In this document: in pieces, positions 1 through 12,874 of the stretch
Layout of the letters: each line of letters opens with the position of its first letter
Position numbering within the stretch: position 1 is the first letter of the stretch
Source: Epichloe hybrida
Taxonomy: Eukaryota; Ascomycota; Sordariomycetes; Hypocreales; Clavicipitaceae
Reading direction: 5' to 3'
DNA length: 64,000 bases
Assembly (NCBI GenBank): GCA_019022495.1
Contig: JAFEKR010000015.1
Coordinates: 434,001 to 498,000, forward strand
Notes under the pieces: model-generated
What the model saw: the letters and a program-made list of their open reading frames with translations, nothing else
Told to the model about the DNA's origin: nothing
Database searches by the model: none
Position numbers and translations under genes: made by a program

Positions 1-816
1 ATTAAAGTATTAAATTAAGATAAATTAGGTATTATATAAGTATTATAAGCTAATTATACTTTAAATTCCTTAGATTACTTAATAAATAAATAAACTACGA
101 TTTTTTTTTATTAAAATATTATTTTAAAAACTAATATATAGTTTTATATTACTTATATTATACTTAAAAGCTTTTATAATAAGTAAAGCCTTTCATTTAA
201 ATAATATAAATAATATTATTTACTTATTTATTTATTTATACTATTTTTATTTAACTTTTTATTCCTAAATCACTCTTTTTTAACTTTAGATTTTATAAAA
301 GAAAAGAAAAGAATTTAAGATATTTAAAAAGAATATATATTAAATCTAAAAAAATAACTATTATTCTAAATAAAAGTTATAATATTAATATTAAATTTAA
401 GGTATATAAAAGTCTAATTATAGTTTCTTAATATAATTATTTAGATTTATAATATATTATTTTATATTATTTAAAAAAGTATATATAGGGTATTTTTTAG
501 TAATAAAAAGTCTTGTTTAAAATAATAAAAATATAATTATAAGAAAATAGATATATAGTTAATATAATATCTTATAATATATAAAGAAATTTAAAGAATC
601 TAATTAACCTCATAAACTTACTATATATACCCTATACTAGAAGATATAACTAATAGTCTAAAAGATAGGAAATTAAGATATTTAATAGTAAATTTAATAA
701 AATACCTATTATAAAAACACTTATATTAATCTAATAGAGAAAAATCTAAAGTATATTATAAGATATTAATATACCCCACCTTTTTTTCCTCCTAACATTA
801 CATCCAAACCCCAAAT

Positions 817-843
817 ATTACATTACATTACATTACATTACAT
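817..843. repeat. (ATTAC)n short tandem repeat
   Basis: About five tandem ATTAC units, preceded by a short C/T-rich stretch and followed by a patch (about 841-880) that keeps more G and C than its surroundings. It may mark a boundary between two degenerate insertions, but no element could be identified. Confidence 0.7.
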
Positions 844-2569
844 GCTCTGGGCATAGGGCAGGCTCCTAATAAGCTACTATATGGTTTCTATCCGCTAAGT
901 ATTATTAATTTACTTTCTCTGAATAATATAACTAACACTAGATCTAACGTAAATAATATTACGGTACTATGAAAATTATACTAGCACGAGGCCTAATTAG
1001 CGATTATAATAGTAGCTATGCTTACTAAAATTTAATATAATAATTGCTATAAACTAGTTAATATTAATAAATGAGATATAGTATATCTATAACTACATAA
1101 GGGATATAAATTACCTAGTAAACTAAAGAAGAAATAGTCTCTATAAAGGGCAGGGCTATATAAGGTATTAGAAAAAGTGAATCCCTTAGTATATTAATTA
1201 GATTTCCCTCTAAATTCATGTGTGTATTTAGTAGTATTAGCTATGTAAATTTAGAAGCTAGCCTAAGGAAAAGACCTATTTAAGAGAGAAGAGGCAGCTC
1301 CTCTGCTAATTATGTTTAATAATTTATAAGAAGCGGACTATTAGGAAATCAAGAGAATTTGTAGCTATTAGATTAAGATTTTTAAGCAAACTAAAACATT
1401 AAGAATTAAATTCCTTATTAGATAGAAGGGCTACGCTACTAAGGATAACTAATAGATTATAAAAAATAAAATAAGGATTAATACAGCGGAGACAGTAGAG
1501 GATTATCTTAAGAAGAACCTAATTAATTAGGTAAGGGAGTATATAAAGAAAGGCCTTAAACCTCCTATAGAATAATAATATTAGAGGAAAGGTGTGATAA
1601 TAAGGGGCGAATTTAAGGCGTTAGCATAGAATTGTTATATTCTCCTATATATATTATTTATTACATTAGCCAAGGGTAACTTACTTAACCTACATCCTAT
1701 AATATCTTATAATACCTTTATATTCCTAGCATAGCTAGATCTAGTACGCGCGCATGTAATTTTATTTAATATTAATATTTCCTATTACCTTATAAAGCTA
1801 TTTAATAACTATATAGTTGAATTTTCTTAACTCTTGTATTCTTTACATCTTATAATAACCCCTAATACCTATGTAAACTTAGTATAGTTAGATTTAGTAC
1901 TTATATAGTTATATTCTTTAAATTATTATATTTTCTATATTTTATAATAACCCTAATACTTATATAAACTTAGTATAGTAGGATTTAGTATAAGCATATA
2001 TAATCTTATAAAGCTTTCTTTTACTACATAGCTAAGGTATATAAATTTAGTAATATAAGAAAAATAAAGTTTTATAAGCTATTAGAAGTAGAAGAGTGTT
2101 ATCTAGAGGAGATAAAGAAGTATAATAGTTATAAGAGGTTTTATATAATATATAGAAACACTCCCTCTAAGCTTAAATATAAAGCTTATATAATTAATTA
2201 TAACCTATGCTATTACCTAGGTAGAAGACTAGACTTTATTCTATTTAATAATAAGTTAGATATATATAACTAAATAATTTATAAGTAAATATATATAGTG
2301 CACCTATGTATTTAGTGCCTAGCTTTAATATGCTAAAATTAAATAATTAGAGAATTAGTATATGTAAATTTAGTATAATACTTAGTTATTTCCTGTAAAG
2401 AAAAGGTAGTATATAAATAATAGGTAAATAACCTTCTACATAAATTAGGTATAGTAGTTATTTTTAAAGAACTAAAGTAGTTACGCTATACGTTAAAGTT
2501 AGTACTAGAATTTCACTAATTTTAGGAGTTTATGAATTTACTAAAGCGAATTATGATTTTACGCTAATA

Positions 2570-4360
2570 ATAGTATCTAGTAGGCTTAATAATAGTATAA
2601 GATAAATTAAATAAGCTATTATAAGTAGCTATAGGTGGCGTAGAAGATATTAAAGCTATTACTACTACTATTAAAAAGGTAGCTAGAACGGAGCCCTTAT
2701 TATAAGATATAAATAGAAAAAATAATAGTAGCGAAGATTACCTAGCTATAGCGCTAGATTTAGAGGTAGAAAGATAAGAAAGTAATTAGGTATTATAGTA
2801 ACTACTAGAAGATAATTAGGAATAAATTTAGAAATAAGTATAGTAAGCTCTAAGTAAAGCAGCTTAAAAAAGTAATAAACTTATTTATATAACTAAGGAA
2901 AATAATAGTAGTAAAGAGGAAGTTAATCACTAGGATAGTAATAAGAGTGGTAATAATATAGAGAAAATTAACCTTACTTAATTAAGCAATAAGAACGCTA
3001 AATATGAAGTTAATAGTAATAATAACAAAGGATCTAAACCTAAAACTAGAGCTAGTAGTAATAGAGAATCTGACTTTATAGGGTCTAAGGGCAAGGAAAA
3101 AGAACTTAAGACTAAATTTAAAGATAAACTTAATAACATGCCTGCTAAATACCTTATTATACTATTATAAGTGCATAAGTAAATTAGAAAACTTAATTTT
3201 TAATTACTATTTGCTAGATTTAGAAAACTAGGATTTAGATTAGAGAATTACTTACTAATACTAAAGATTAGATTAGTAGTGTATAAAAGAGTAATAGAGG
3301 AATTTAATACTAAATACAAAGGAAGAGATATTAAATTAATTAACTTTAGTAGCTTTAGGTATACTATAGTAGGCTAGAAGGTAAGCGTATAGGATATTTG
3401 CTATATAATATAAGCTTATACTTATAAATTTGCCTTAAATAGTGCTACTATAGTAGCTAATAGATTAGAGGTGGATTTAAGGGACGCTTACTTTATATTA
3501 TAGTAGAACATAGTAATCTAGATCTTTGCTATTTTTAATAAATAATAGGCTGCTTTAAGCGTATAATAGTAGGTAGCGTAATAAGTAAGGAAACTAGTAT
3601 ATTAATTAATAGCAAATCTAATAGAGTGTAAAGTAACTAGATAAGTAAAGAATTAGGTGAAAATAGCGGTAGTAGCTTATTATAATAGTGTTATAGTTAA
3701 ATATAGCTACTAATATATTACCTATGATAGTATAGTATTACTTCTGCTATAAGTAAACCTACTAGCTTTAAGATTTATAAATAAATATAGAGGGGTGAAT
3801 AGTATAATTATAGGAGGACTCGCTAGTATTAGAAGGATAGATTTGCTTTGTATTAAGATAAGGAGAACATTAGTAATAATTAAATTAGCTAAATTCTAAT
3901 AGAATAAAGAAAGAAATAAGGAGTATAAGATAAGTAAAATTAATAATTTGATTAATAAGATTAATAAGATAGACACTAAATTTAAAGCGGTAGAAAACCT
4001 TATAAAAGATGTAAATAAAGATATTAATAAATATAAGACTAAAGTAATAGAACTAGAGAAAGTAGTAAAGGAGAATATAATATTAATAACTAAAAAGTTT
4101 ATCTAGGTATTAGAGATACTAAAGGACTAAAAAGGAAGAATCCTAAGCTTAGAATTAGGTGAAATATTAAAGGAATTTTATAATTAGGTTATTAATCTAA
4201 AGCATAATATAATTAATAAAAAAGAGCATAAGAAAAAGATAGTAAAGTTAGCAGCTATAGTAATAGAACTATAGGATAGGATTAATCTTTAAGTAATATT
4301 TATTAATAGGCTCTTACTAGAGCAAAAGAAGCTTAAAGAAAATATAAAATAGTAAAATTA
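2570..4360 (+). pseudogene. Degenerate coding relic of unknown family
   Basis: Reading one plus-strand frame and ignoring many TAG/TAA codons gives a long protein-like trace rich in Lys, Asn, Ser and Glu. Its last part (about 3900-4300) has a heptad-like pattern of Leu/Ile and Lys/Glu that suggests a coiled coil. I could not recognise reverse transcriptase, integrase or transposase motifs. It could be a non-autonomous element or the gag-like part of a retroelement, or a resident gene caught by RIP. It is non-functional as read. Confidence 0.4.
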
Positions 4361-5285
4361 GTTACTATAAAACTAATTTTAATAGTCTTAAGTCTAGCGG
4401 AATCTAGACTATAAATGCTAAAGAAAAGTGTTATAAAGCCATAGTCTGTAATAGCTATGCTAGAAATAGTAGATAAGCGCACTAAATTAGCTAGGGCGTA
4501 AGTATAAAAGGACACTCTAGTGCTAAAAACACTACGTAGAAAGTTATAAACACTAGGATTAGCTAATAAAGTTAAATTAATAGATAAGTAAGTATGTGTA
4601 AATACTCTAGTGCTAGAAATGCTAATAAAGAGATAGAGACTAACTAAAAAATTAGAACTAAAGCTAAAAGTAACTTAAGTAGTTTCGTGTTTAGTAATAC
4701 TATATATATAGGTAAATAAGCTAGCGAATAAAAACGCGACTAAGGAAAATGAATTTGCGGGGTTACTAGACTAACTTAATAAATACAAAGAAAGGGGTGT
4801 TTTTATTTAATAATAAGGAAAACTTAAGCGTGATTATAGAAGGTAAAAAGGATATTAGAGCGAAGGAATTTAGTAAGTAAAGGAAGAAAAAGAATAATTT
4901 AGAAAAAAGGGATAAGAATATAGAGTAAAAAGGAATAAGTAGTTATAGAATTAAGAATTTATTATTTAATATAATAATTCTAATTAATATTATCTAAGGA
5001 GTATAGTAGTTACGTATTTAGTAATAAATATAATAAATTTGCTTTCCTTTGTTTTTACTTCTATTACTAGGAGGAAATTATTTTACTTTATTATAAATAC
5101 TAAATTAGACTAGGATTTAGCTAGTTATAACTAGGATAGTTATCTTTTAAGGCGTGCCTAGCACTTATTATATAGCGAAACTACTTAGCTACTAATAAGA
5201 AAATAAGAATAAGTTTAGCATTATAGGTAGAGGAATTAACTTACTTCTAACATCTAAACCTACCCCTAAGAGTAGCTTTTATAAG

Positions 5286-5371
5286 TGAACTTAGCACGAC
5301 TCACGAACCTACGAATCCGTTGGCCCCTCTGACGGATTCGACCTAACAACGTGCAAAGCCAGCACGTAACA
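5286..5371. repeat. Island that escaped RIP, with two inverted repeats; possible element end
   Basis: Inside the AT-rich block this 86-bp patch keeps many CpA and CpG dinucleotides. It contains a perfect 9-bp inverted repeat (CGAATCCGT at 5312-5320, ACGGATTCG at 5332-5340; 11-nt loop) and a 6-bp one (ACGTGC at 5349-5354, GCACGT at 5362-5367). The minus strand begins TGTTACG at 5371, as an LTR might, and the copia coding trace stops exactly here. No target-site duplication was found, so the LTR idea is only inference. Confidence 0.4.
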
Positions 5372-8300
5372 GTAATGCTATTGCCTAGCGATAATAAGCA
5401 GGTTCTAAAGGCATATCTTTAATCTATAAATTATACTAAGTTCCTTAGAGCGCTATAGAGAAAGTAGAAGAAAACTGTGCTTACCTAGCTTTCCTTAAAT
5501 CCTTTTATTAATGTTTTCTAGTTATAATGTTATTTAGATTAATACTATTATTATAGGGACTATAATTCTCTATAGTCTTACCGCTCTTAGTAGTAATTTC
5601 ACTAGTCTCCATAGTAGTCTCTATGTGTTTAGCTATTATGTTACTTATAAATTTATTAATCTTATAAAATAGTGTATTATTACCTTATACCTAAAGCTCT
5701 ATGTTCTCTATAGTAACTAGTGCCTTATAAGAAGAGTTAGGAGGGGTTAGAAGAGCACTAATATAGCTGCTTTCTTGCCCTAATATATAAGGTAGTGTTT
5801 TTACTTTAAACTAATTGTTTTCTTGCTTTATAACTAAGGGCTAAAAGTCGTAATTCTCCTCTTCTAGGTCTATTCCTATGAGTTCTTGACTAATTTCTTT
5901 ATTAAGGTCTTTAGCTTTAAGCTCTTTAAGTAGCGTAATTATTAATATCTTCTCTTTCTAGGCTAATTTAATCTCTTCTTCTGGTTTAAAGAATAAAGCC
6001 TTATTAAACTATATACATACTAATATAATAACCTTATAATTACAAAGGGTTAGAACCTAGATAATATACTAAGATTTACCCTTATAACCTATAAGGTATC
6101 TAATATAAGCTTTCTGCTCTAACTAAGGGATTAAGTTGTTTAATTTAATGTGCTTTAGGGCTTTTATTATTATAGGAAACGCTTTATATCTATAAGCTTA
6201 GAGGTGCGAAATTAAGGGCTTTTAGGTCTCTGATATTTGCGAATAGGCAGGGATGGTTTTCCTAGCCTAATTCCACTAAAGTTTATATAGTATAATCCAT
6301 TTCCTATGATGCTTGAAAGGCGTTTAATTTAATAGATAAACTGCTATATTAAATATCTTATTATTAAGTTCTAATAGGAATCTAGCCTCTAGACTTAACG
6401 TATAGGCCTTTTACTTAACTATGCCCCTAGATCTCTTTGCCTTACTGTTCTGACTAGGTGTTAAGGGAGCTGAATTATAGACCATAATGCCTGCGAGGGC
6501 TATCTTATCCTTTATATTCTCTATAAAGAGGGCCTTTTTAATATTACTATATAAAAATTATAGCTAAACCCTAAATTAAGTGCTTAGAAACGCTACTATT
6601 ATACGGAAGCTATTATAAATTCTATTCTTTAATTTAAATAAGTAGAAGAATTGTATTAAGGTTATAAGGTATATAAAAACACACTAATACCTATTACTAT
6701 TCTAACAAGGAGAGTTATAGTACTCTAGATTAACTAAAAGCCTATAACCTAGTCCTTAAGGAAGTCCTTTAGGTATAACCTATAATCTCTAGCGCTTAGC
6801 TTTACCTATAGTATAGATCTTACACTCTATAAGCTTAGGTCCTGTTAATTTAATACCTAAAGTCATGTTTGTAAGCTCTATAAAAGCCCTTTTACCTAGA
6901 TAACTACTTCTATAATACTAGAGATTTATATCTTCTCTTATAGGTGGCCTAGGAGCTTTGCTTAATATAGCGTTAGCCTCTTTTAAGTCTTCTAATAGCC
7001 TTGAAAGCATATAAAGCTTATTAATATTATATACCCTAGCTATAGGCTAGTTCCCTTTGTAGAGAAATCCCTTCTTTTAATTCTAGAAGATACCTGCCTT
7101 TATTATAATTATTACTAATACTAGATTAACGTGGAATTTAGGAATAAATAGAGCTATCTCTAATATAATAGTTCTTGCTCTTTATAATATAGGATCTATA
7201 ACGGATATGCTTATAGGCCCTTAACCTAAAGCCACATAGATTATGCTACTAGCCTTAACCTCTGTTACTACATCCTTATTAAATTTAGATTGTTTAAACT
7301 ATTAGATATTATTAAAGATATAAATATTTACTCTAGAGTTATAGAGGACTATATTCCTTCTTAATTCTAAGTTATTCCTAGCGTTTAATAAATTCGCGCT
7401 TTCCTTTAATAATTTTACGCGCTTAAAGCGTATAAATAATAATATATTAGCTAACTTTTTACCTAGAGTAACAGCTACTAAGTTGTTTATAGGGTTTTAT
7501 AAAGGCATAATAATCTTATTACCCTTTTTCTCTAGCTTCTAATTTATAGCCTTTAATTTCTCCTATAGGTTAGCCTTAAGATACTTCTTAATATTCTTTT
7601 TAAAGTTCTTCCTAACTTCCTAGTTCTTTAGAGTAGCTTCTAGCTTATAGAGAGCCTTAAATAAATTATAGGATTCCTATTACTTTAAGGCATCCTTTAT
7701 ATTATAATTCGTATATCTAGGGTACTTAGGCTTCTCTAGCTTTATTAAATTATTTAATCTATTACTTATAAGAGTATTAGTAATCTTTAGTTCCTTTAAT
7801 AGGGCCTTATAGTCCCTTTTAAACTTAGTAATAGCTTTAATTAAGCTTATTTTCATCCCTTTATTAAGTAAGTTATTTTACTTCTTCTAAAATAACTTAT
7901 ATTTACTTTAAAGAGGCGTAATAAACTTATATAGTATTATCTCTTTAGTCTATTAGGTCCCTAGGTCTAGATAATTTCTCTAAAATACTTTAATTATTAT
8001 AGCTTACTTATACTAATTATAAGTACCTTTAGCTTATAAATAATTATTTAAATAGTTCTCTATAAGGATTAGTATTTTCTTTATATTTAGCTTATACTAC
8101 TTATAAAGAAGTAAGAGTATCCTTTAGATATAATATTAGATAGACTCCTTCTCCTTAACCTTAGTGTTAAAGTTAAGGGAATCTTAAATATTCTTTAAAA
8201 GGGTCTTATAAATATATTCCCTAATCTTTAGTATCTATTTAGCTAGATTATAATACTTTATAAGCTTAAATTAAAGCTCCTTATATTTAAAATTAAAGTA

Positions 8301-8540
8301 ATTCTTTATATCTTTATATACTAGCTTCTAATCCTTAAGAGTATTAAGGTTATTCTTTATAATCTCTAGTCTCTAACCCCTCTATAGGTATATAAGTATT
8401 ATAGGTTCTTTAAGTAATTTAACCTTATTTAGGTTAATATACTCCTAGACCCTATAGGATTCTATATAATTCTTAATCTATATAAACCACTTAATCTAGT
8501 CCTTCTCTAATAATAACACTATATTTAGAGTTTCTTTAGA
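5372..8540 (-). mobile_element. Ty1/copia Gag-Pol retrotransposon relic, RIP-inactivated
   Basis: The minus strand read with stops ignored follows a copia polyprotein. A gag-like, Leu/Lys-rich region lies at about 8520-7450. A protease-like region follows near 7360-7300, where the family's D-S-G motif has decayed to YNSRV. A GAG-pre-integrase-like segment (about 6950-6840) includes GKRAFIELTNMTLGIKL. Integrase-like sequence (about 6780-6300) includes the recognisable NSAPLTPSQNSKAKRS stretch. The trace then continues through an acidic linker and ends near 5372 without reaching a recognisable reverse transcriptase, so the element is 3'-truncated or interrupted. Dozens of in-frame stops of TAG/TAA type show that it is dead. 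No LTR pair could be defined. Confidence 0.75.
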
Positions 8541-8880
8541 TATATTAAAGGGGAACACACTATATAAGGGAAGTGTAGGATATATTAATTAACTATTAAT
8601 TAATATAATAAGGGCGTTTATCTTATAATATTAGTAAGCGTTAATTTAATTAATCTAATAGAGCTTAATAACCTTAAAGATAATAATAAATTTAGTAATA
8701 GAAACCACCTAGGCTTATAACTATTAGGTAGGGGTATAAATAGATAATAAAAAGTGTTTAATTTAATTAATTAGAGGTGCAGATAGTAGCTAACTTTTAT
8801 ACCTAAAGGGTATATAGTACGCTATGGTAATAACTAGTCTACGGAGGTACTTCTAATATATTCGTCTCTACCAATGTCTT

Positions 8881-9822
8881 ATCCTAGTTAATGCGCGCCC
8901 CTCGCCCACACATCCAATGCTTCAGGGAGCTCTTCCTGACAGTAACATACATGAGAAAGTCAAACTCAATGGGTAGGCAGGTACAAGGTATTGCTCGTGC
9001 CACGCCCCATTTTTCTGGCCGTCGATTTGAGTCCTTCGAGTATTATTATCATACGGTAAATAATTAATGTTGCTCTCATCCGTGCTGAATAATCCGTCGT
9101 TCCGTCCGAGATATTTGCCCCACATCAAGAGGGGCTTCGTTACTTGGGGGTTCAGAAACCGACAAGCTTCTTCTCTGGAATGTAATCAGATGGTGACGTG
9201 ACAAATTTGGCGAATACCTGCCTGGCGGTTGTGAGGCATTTGAGCGCTAATAGTCGGATGCCATTGTTCGAATATGACGTCGTGTTGTGCAGAATCTAGG
9301 TGATGAAGTCGAGCCAACAGAAGAATCAAGAATCTTCCAAGTTCCGTTTGCAGCAAGCAAAGGTCACCACGACATGTTGGATAAGTGATAAGTAATAAGT
9401 ATGCAGTAAGTATCTGATCTGGCCGCAGTTTCTTCTCATGTCCTTCATAACAACGGGAACCTTGGTCAGGACAAACGGTTCGGTGAGGATTCCAGCGAAA
9501 AGCTGTTGCGCGATACCGTGTGACGCACTCGCTTGAATCTCGTTTTGTCGTTTCACGTGGCAGCGCCGTGACCCTGCCATTGGCTCAACGTTGGCATCAT
9601 CGAGCTTCGACATCCGATCTCACATGGTGCGACGAGATTATGGGACGAAAACCTAATTGCCCACTCAGTTCGTTTCATGTAATATGGGCCAGCCTTTTTT
9701 TGGGGGGGTGACTAATTGATGTTTGCGGCGACAAGTATTGATTACATTGCCACCGTTTAAGCGGAGGGGCACCAGACACAATAAAAACTACATAGTGACT
9801 TTGGCTTGTGCAGTGGCGCTAA
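8881..9822. other. Intergenic, no gene seen
   Basis: Normal base composition resumes here. Both strands carry only short overlapping ORFs without recognisable motifs or plausible splicing. I see no RNA gene. Confidence 0.6.
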
Positions 9823-10188
9823 GGGTCTGATCCACGAGCCGGTGCAAAGCTTGCACCGACTTTTCATGGTACAAATTGTATGTGGAGTTGTATGGGGCGG
9901 CTACTTTGTACTGTCGCTTTGCACCTGTGCAAACTTTGCCCAGGGACAACGCAAAGTGTAAAGTTTGCACCTATTTTTGCTCTTTTCTTGGCATCTTTTC
10001 CTTTTGCAGGCATTTACGCGGCCCTGGTCAAAAAGATACATCGTGAACAAGGGGGGTTGTGGTGTTTATGCAATTTAGACAAAGTTCCATAAATTTCTAT
10101 GTATCTTAGCTGACAAAAATGGCTAGCGCGTCCGCTTATGTGCATTTTGCACTCGTGTTAAGTTTGCACCGGCTCGTGGATCAGGCCC
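9823..10188. mobile_element. MITE, PIF/Harbinger-like (366 bp, TAA target duplication)
   Basis: The ends form a 26-bp terminal inverted repeat (9823-9848 and 10163-10188) with one mismatch; it begins GGG(T/C)CTGATCCACGAGCC. Both ends are flanked by the trinucleotide TAA (9820-9822 and 10189-10191), matching the TWA duplication of PIF/Harbinger elements. The subterminal regions repeat GGTGCAAA/TTTGCACC several times (for example around 9843, 9853, 9919 and 9964), as is common in MITEs. There is no coding capacity, so it would have been moved by a transposase encoded elsewhere. Confidence 0.85.
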
Positions 10189-12119
10189 TAAGCTTCTCCA
10201 TCAACATGTCCCGATCGAGCAGCTCGGCGGCCGGTCCAACGCTGGTGGAGGAAAATTATCAACAATCACGTCGTTTCAATCTTGCAAGTTCGTGAAATGA
10301 GCCTAAAAATAAGCTCTTGCTTGGTCAGGACAGGTCATGGATCCGCCCTAACGCGTTCGATTTCCCCGTATCACATAGCCTATAGGTGCTTACGGAGTAC
10401 GGATTACAGCCACGGAAAACTACCAGTGGTTGATGGGGAAAATCGAATTAAGCTGCACTACTGCGTGGCGACAAAAAGGCCGCAAACTTGACGGCGGTCG
10501 ACTTGTTGAGATGCCATGTCAACGCAGGCCGCGAAAGCCTCTGGAATATTCCGTAGGGGCGCGAAATCATGGGCGGAGACTTTTGGGAGTTTCAGTCAAG
10601 GCTTCATTGGTGGAATGAGTGGCTCAGGAACCCCGGAGAGGATGTATGTATTACAACATACATGTACATTCAAGATCTGTTCCTGCATAAGCGCGGGAGC
10701 AAAGCACAAAGGATTGTGTACGGATCACGGAGTACAAGCTCCCATGCTTGCCCCTTTTCTTTGTCTGCCATGCTTCCCATGCCTGCTCTCGGCCATGGTA
10801 CATGCTTTGGTACATGCTTGCACACATTTATATGAGCTACGCAACCGCAGACCGCAATACATGACAGTCCAAACGGGCAGCGACGGGGAGCTTCTGAACA
10901 GTCTGCCCGTTTAAGCCGCAGATGTTGGATCGGATCGATGACCGTGAACAAACATGAAAACATTGAACCGCTTTATTGATGCCTGCCAATATGACGTCGG
11001 TGCAAAGGGGCGTCCAAGGAAGGGAAAGGAAGGGAATTCGAAACACTTTCTGTGGGTAATGGTGAGACTTCACAGCTACTGCCGCCGGAGGATGCGCTGC
11101 TTGCAAGACACGACTATCGACTGTCCATCCCGTTAGTGGAACAAGTACAGTTGCTGATGCATATCACAGTGATGAAAATAATGAAAATAATAATAGTAAT
11201 TATAACGGGCTGCATAGCCCGGAGCAAAGTTGACTGCGATGCGCCGGTGTCCACAAACTGAAATGATGCCAATGCCAGCGGGGGCGCTTGCACAGCAGCA
11301 GGCTATGCTTGAATGAGCCGGGTTGTGCATGCACAAGGCAGCTTGATCATGTCCCTTGTCTTGTAATACGGAGTACTGCGTACTTACATAACGTTGGTAG
11401 TCACGCGCGGGCGAAAACAATAGCCACAGAATGCGAATAGGTGTAGGACATAGCTAGGCCCGCGCGCAGGTCAAAGTTGCCCCGAAGTAATTTCTCGTTT
11501 TCCAATGCGGTGCCAATCTCGACTCAAGATCCCGGGCTCACATTCACATGTACATGTACATTGGGGTATACAGTGCTGTTGCGGGCGAGCACGGTCCAGC
11601 GAGCGGTCTCGGGTACAAAGTGCGCTTTCGTCCAAACAAGCACTGGGCTGGCACGCTTGACGCTTGACCAGGGCCCCATAGATGCAGCCGAGATTGGATC
11701 AGATGGCCGGGGGCCACAGAGAAGCGCGTGAGTCAACCAGGTCAACAAGTTGTCGTTCCACCAGCGGTAATTAGGAGGAGAAGCTATTACCTGTCCTAGT
11801 TCCTGGCCAGCGAGGATCTGGGACAACGGCATCTTGGTTGCGAAGAGGATTGCGGCTGCATGATTGATGGTCATCCCGGAGCCAAGCGAAACCAATAACA
11901 CTCTTGAGTGTCTGTAAAGGGAATGAATGAATGCATCCACGTGTGATAATAGTCTGGCGTGCTGGTTTGTGAATTGTGTGACCGAGATGATTGCGGAACA
12001 ATGGCTGGTGCGCAGCGCATGAGGAGCGATCATAATAATAATGATACCCGTAACGACAACAATCATGCAGGGCAGCGGTTTTTTTATTTTATTTTTCATT
12101 GTTTCATTATTTCATTATT

Positions 12120-12151
<32 letters not shown>

Positions 12152-12874
12152 TTCAAATTCACTTTTACTTTTACTATTATTATTACTACCACCACTGCCA
12201 CCCACGGATAGCGGGAGAAGATATTACGGGGATGCATCCAGGATGCTGCAACCTTTGGATAGCCTAGGGGTCAACATGGTACGGTACATCCGAGGCGCCG
12301 GATGTCTCTTTACTTTAACAGCCAACAAGTGAACAAATACATGTACATAAATACCTTGAACGCAAAGGCTGGCATTCTAGTCATTCTGACCTCGACGGGG
12401 TACCGTGCCTGGGAACTTGTGCGAAAGTGGAGGAGATGGCGCGGCCCACTGTGGGACTTTTGAGCGCCGCTTGCCCCTGGATTAGTGTGATTGGACTTGG
12501 CCGCGTAATTTCCCGGGGCAAGCTTCGCTGGGTGAAGAATGGGCGCGTGTGTGATGCACAGGGGAAAGGATGAGAAAAAAGGATGAACCAACCGGAAAAC
12601 TGGGAAGAAACTGGGTCCTCGTTGGATGAAAATCCTAGAGCCGTCGTAACGGTATTAATATCGCACCCTCCTCCTTCCAACTCCCGAGTCGCTTTCCCCC
12701 CCCCTTTTCCTCCTCAGCCATATTAGCCAACTTCACTCTTAAAGCACCGCTTTTGACTCGTTTTGACTTCGGTCGTCCATTCTTTAACACACTACTTCAA
12801 CAGCCCACCCAAGCTTTCTCGTCAGTCCTTATCAACTTTTTTTCCGTCTTCCACGAATCCAAGTCGCCGTCAAA
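10189..12874. other. Intergenic, no gene supported
   Basis: A 2.7-kb stretch of normal composition. The longest ORF (minus 11524-12099) has no recognisable features and is interrupted by simple-sequence DNA at its start. ACGGAGTA motifs occur at 10392, 10727 and 11368. The last few hundred bases before 12875 become C/T-rich and are the likely promoter and 5' leader of the cell-wall protein gene. Confidence 0.55.
12094..12152. repeat. (ATT)n microsatellite with preceding TTTCATTA repeats
   Basis: Three to four TTTCATTA-type units run into about ten ATT units (12122-12152). It is followed by further ATT/CTTTTA-like simple sequence to about 12186. Confidence 0.9.

Larger units (their letters stand above)
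1..8880. other. AT-rich, RIP-like degenerate block without intact genes
   Basis: This stretch is strongly A/T dominated and is crowded with TpA, TAG and TAA in every frame. Traces of coding sequence survive only when stops are ignored, which is the expected outcome of CpA-to-TpA repeat-induced point mutation in ascomycetes. No intact ORF above 60 codons is present. Bases 1-770 are almost pure A/T with nothing recognisable. Bases 871-2570 contain faint coding-like traces that I cannot assign, and 4361-5285 is likewise unassigned. Base composition returns to normal around 8870-8890. No telomeric repeat is seen at the left edge. Confidence 0.85.

Noticed and set aside
1..770. Possible telomere-proximal sequence
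   Set aside because: No TTAGGG-type repeat is present; AT richness is explained by RIP.
5300..5370. tRNA-like B-box (GGTCGAATCC) in the RIP-free island
   Set aside because: No A box, no cloverleaf and no acceptor stem could be built.
11524..12099. 191-codon minus-strand ORF
   Set aside because: Begins in simple-sequence DNA, has no motif, and overlaps other equally plausible frames.
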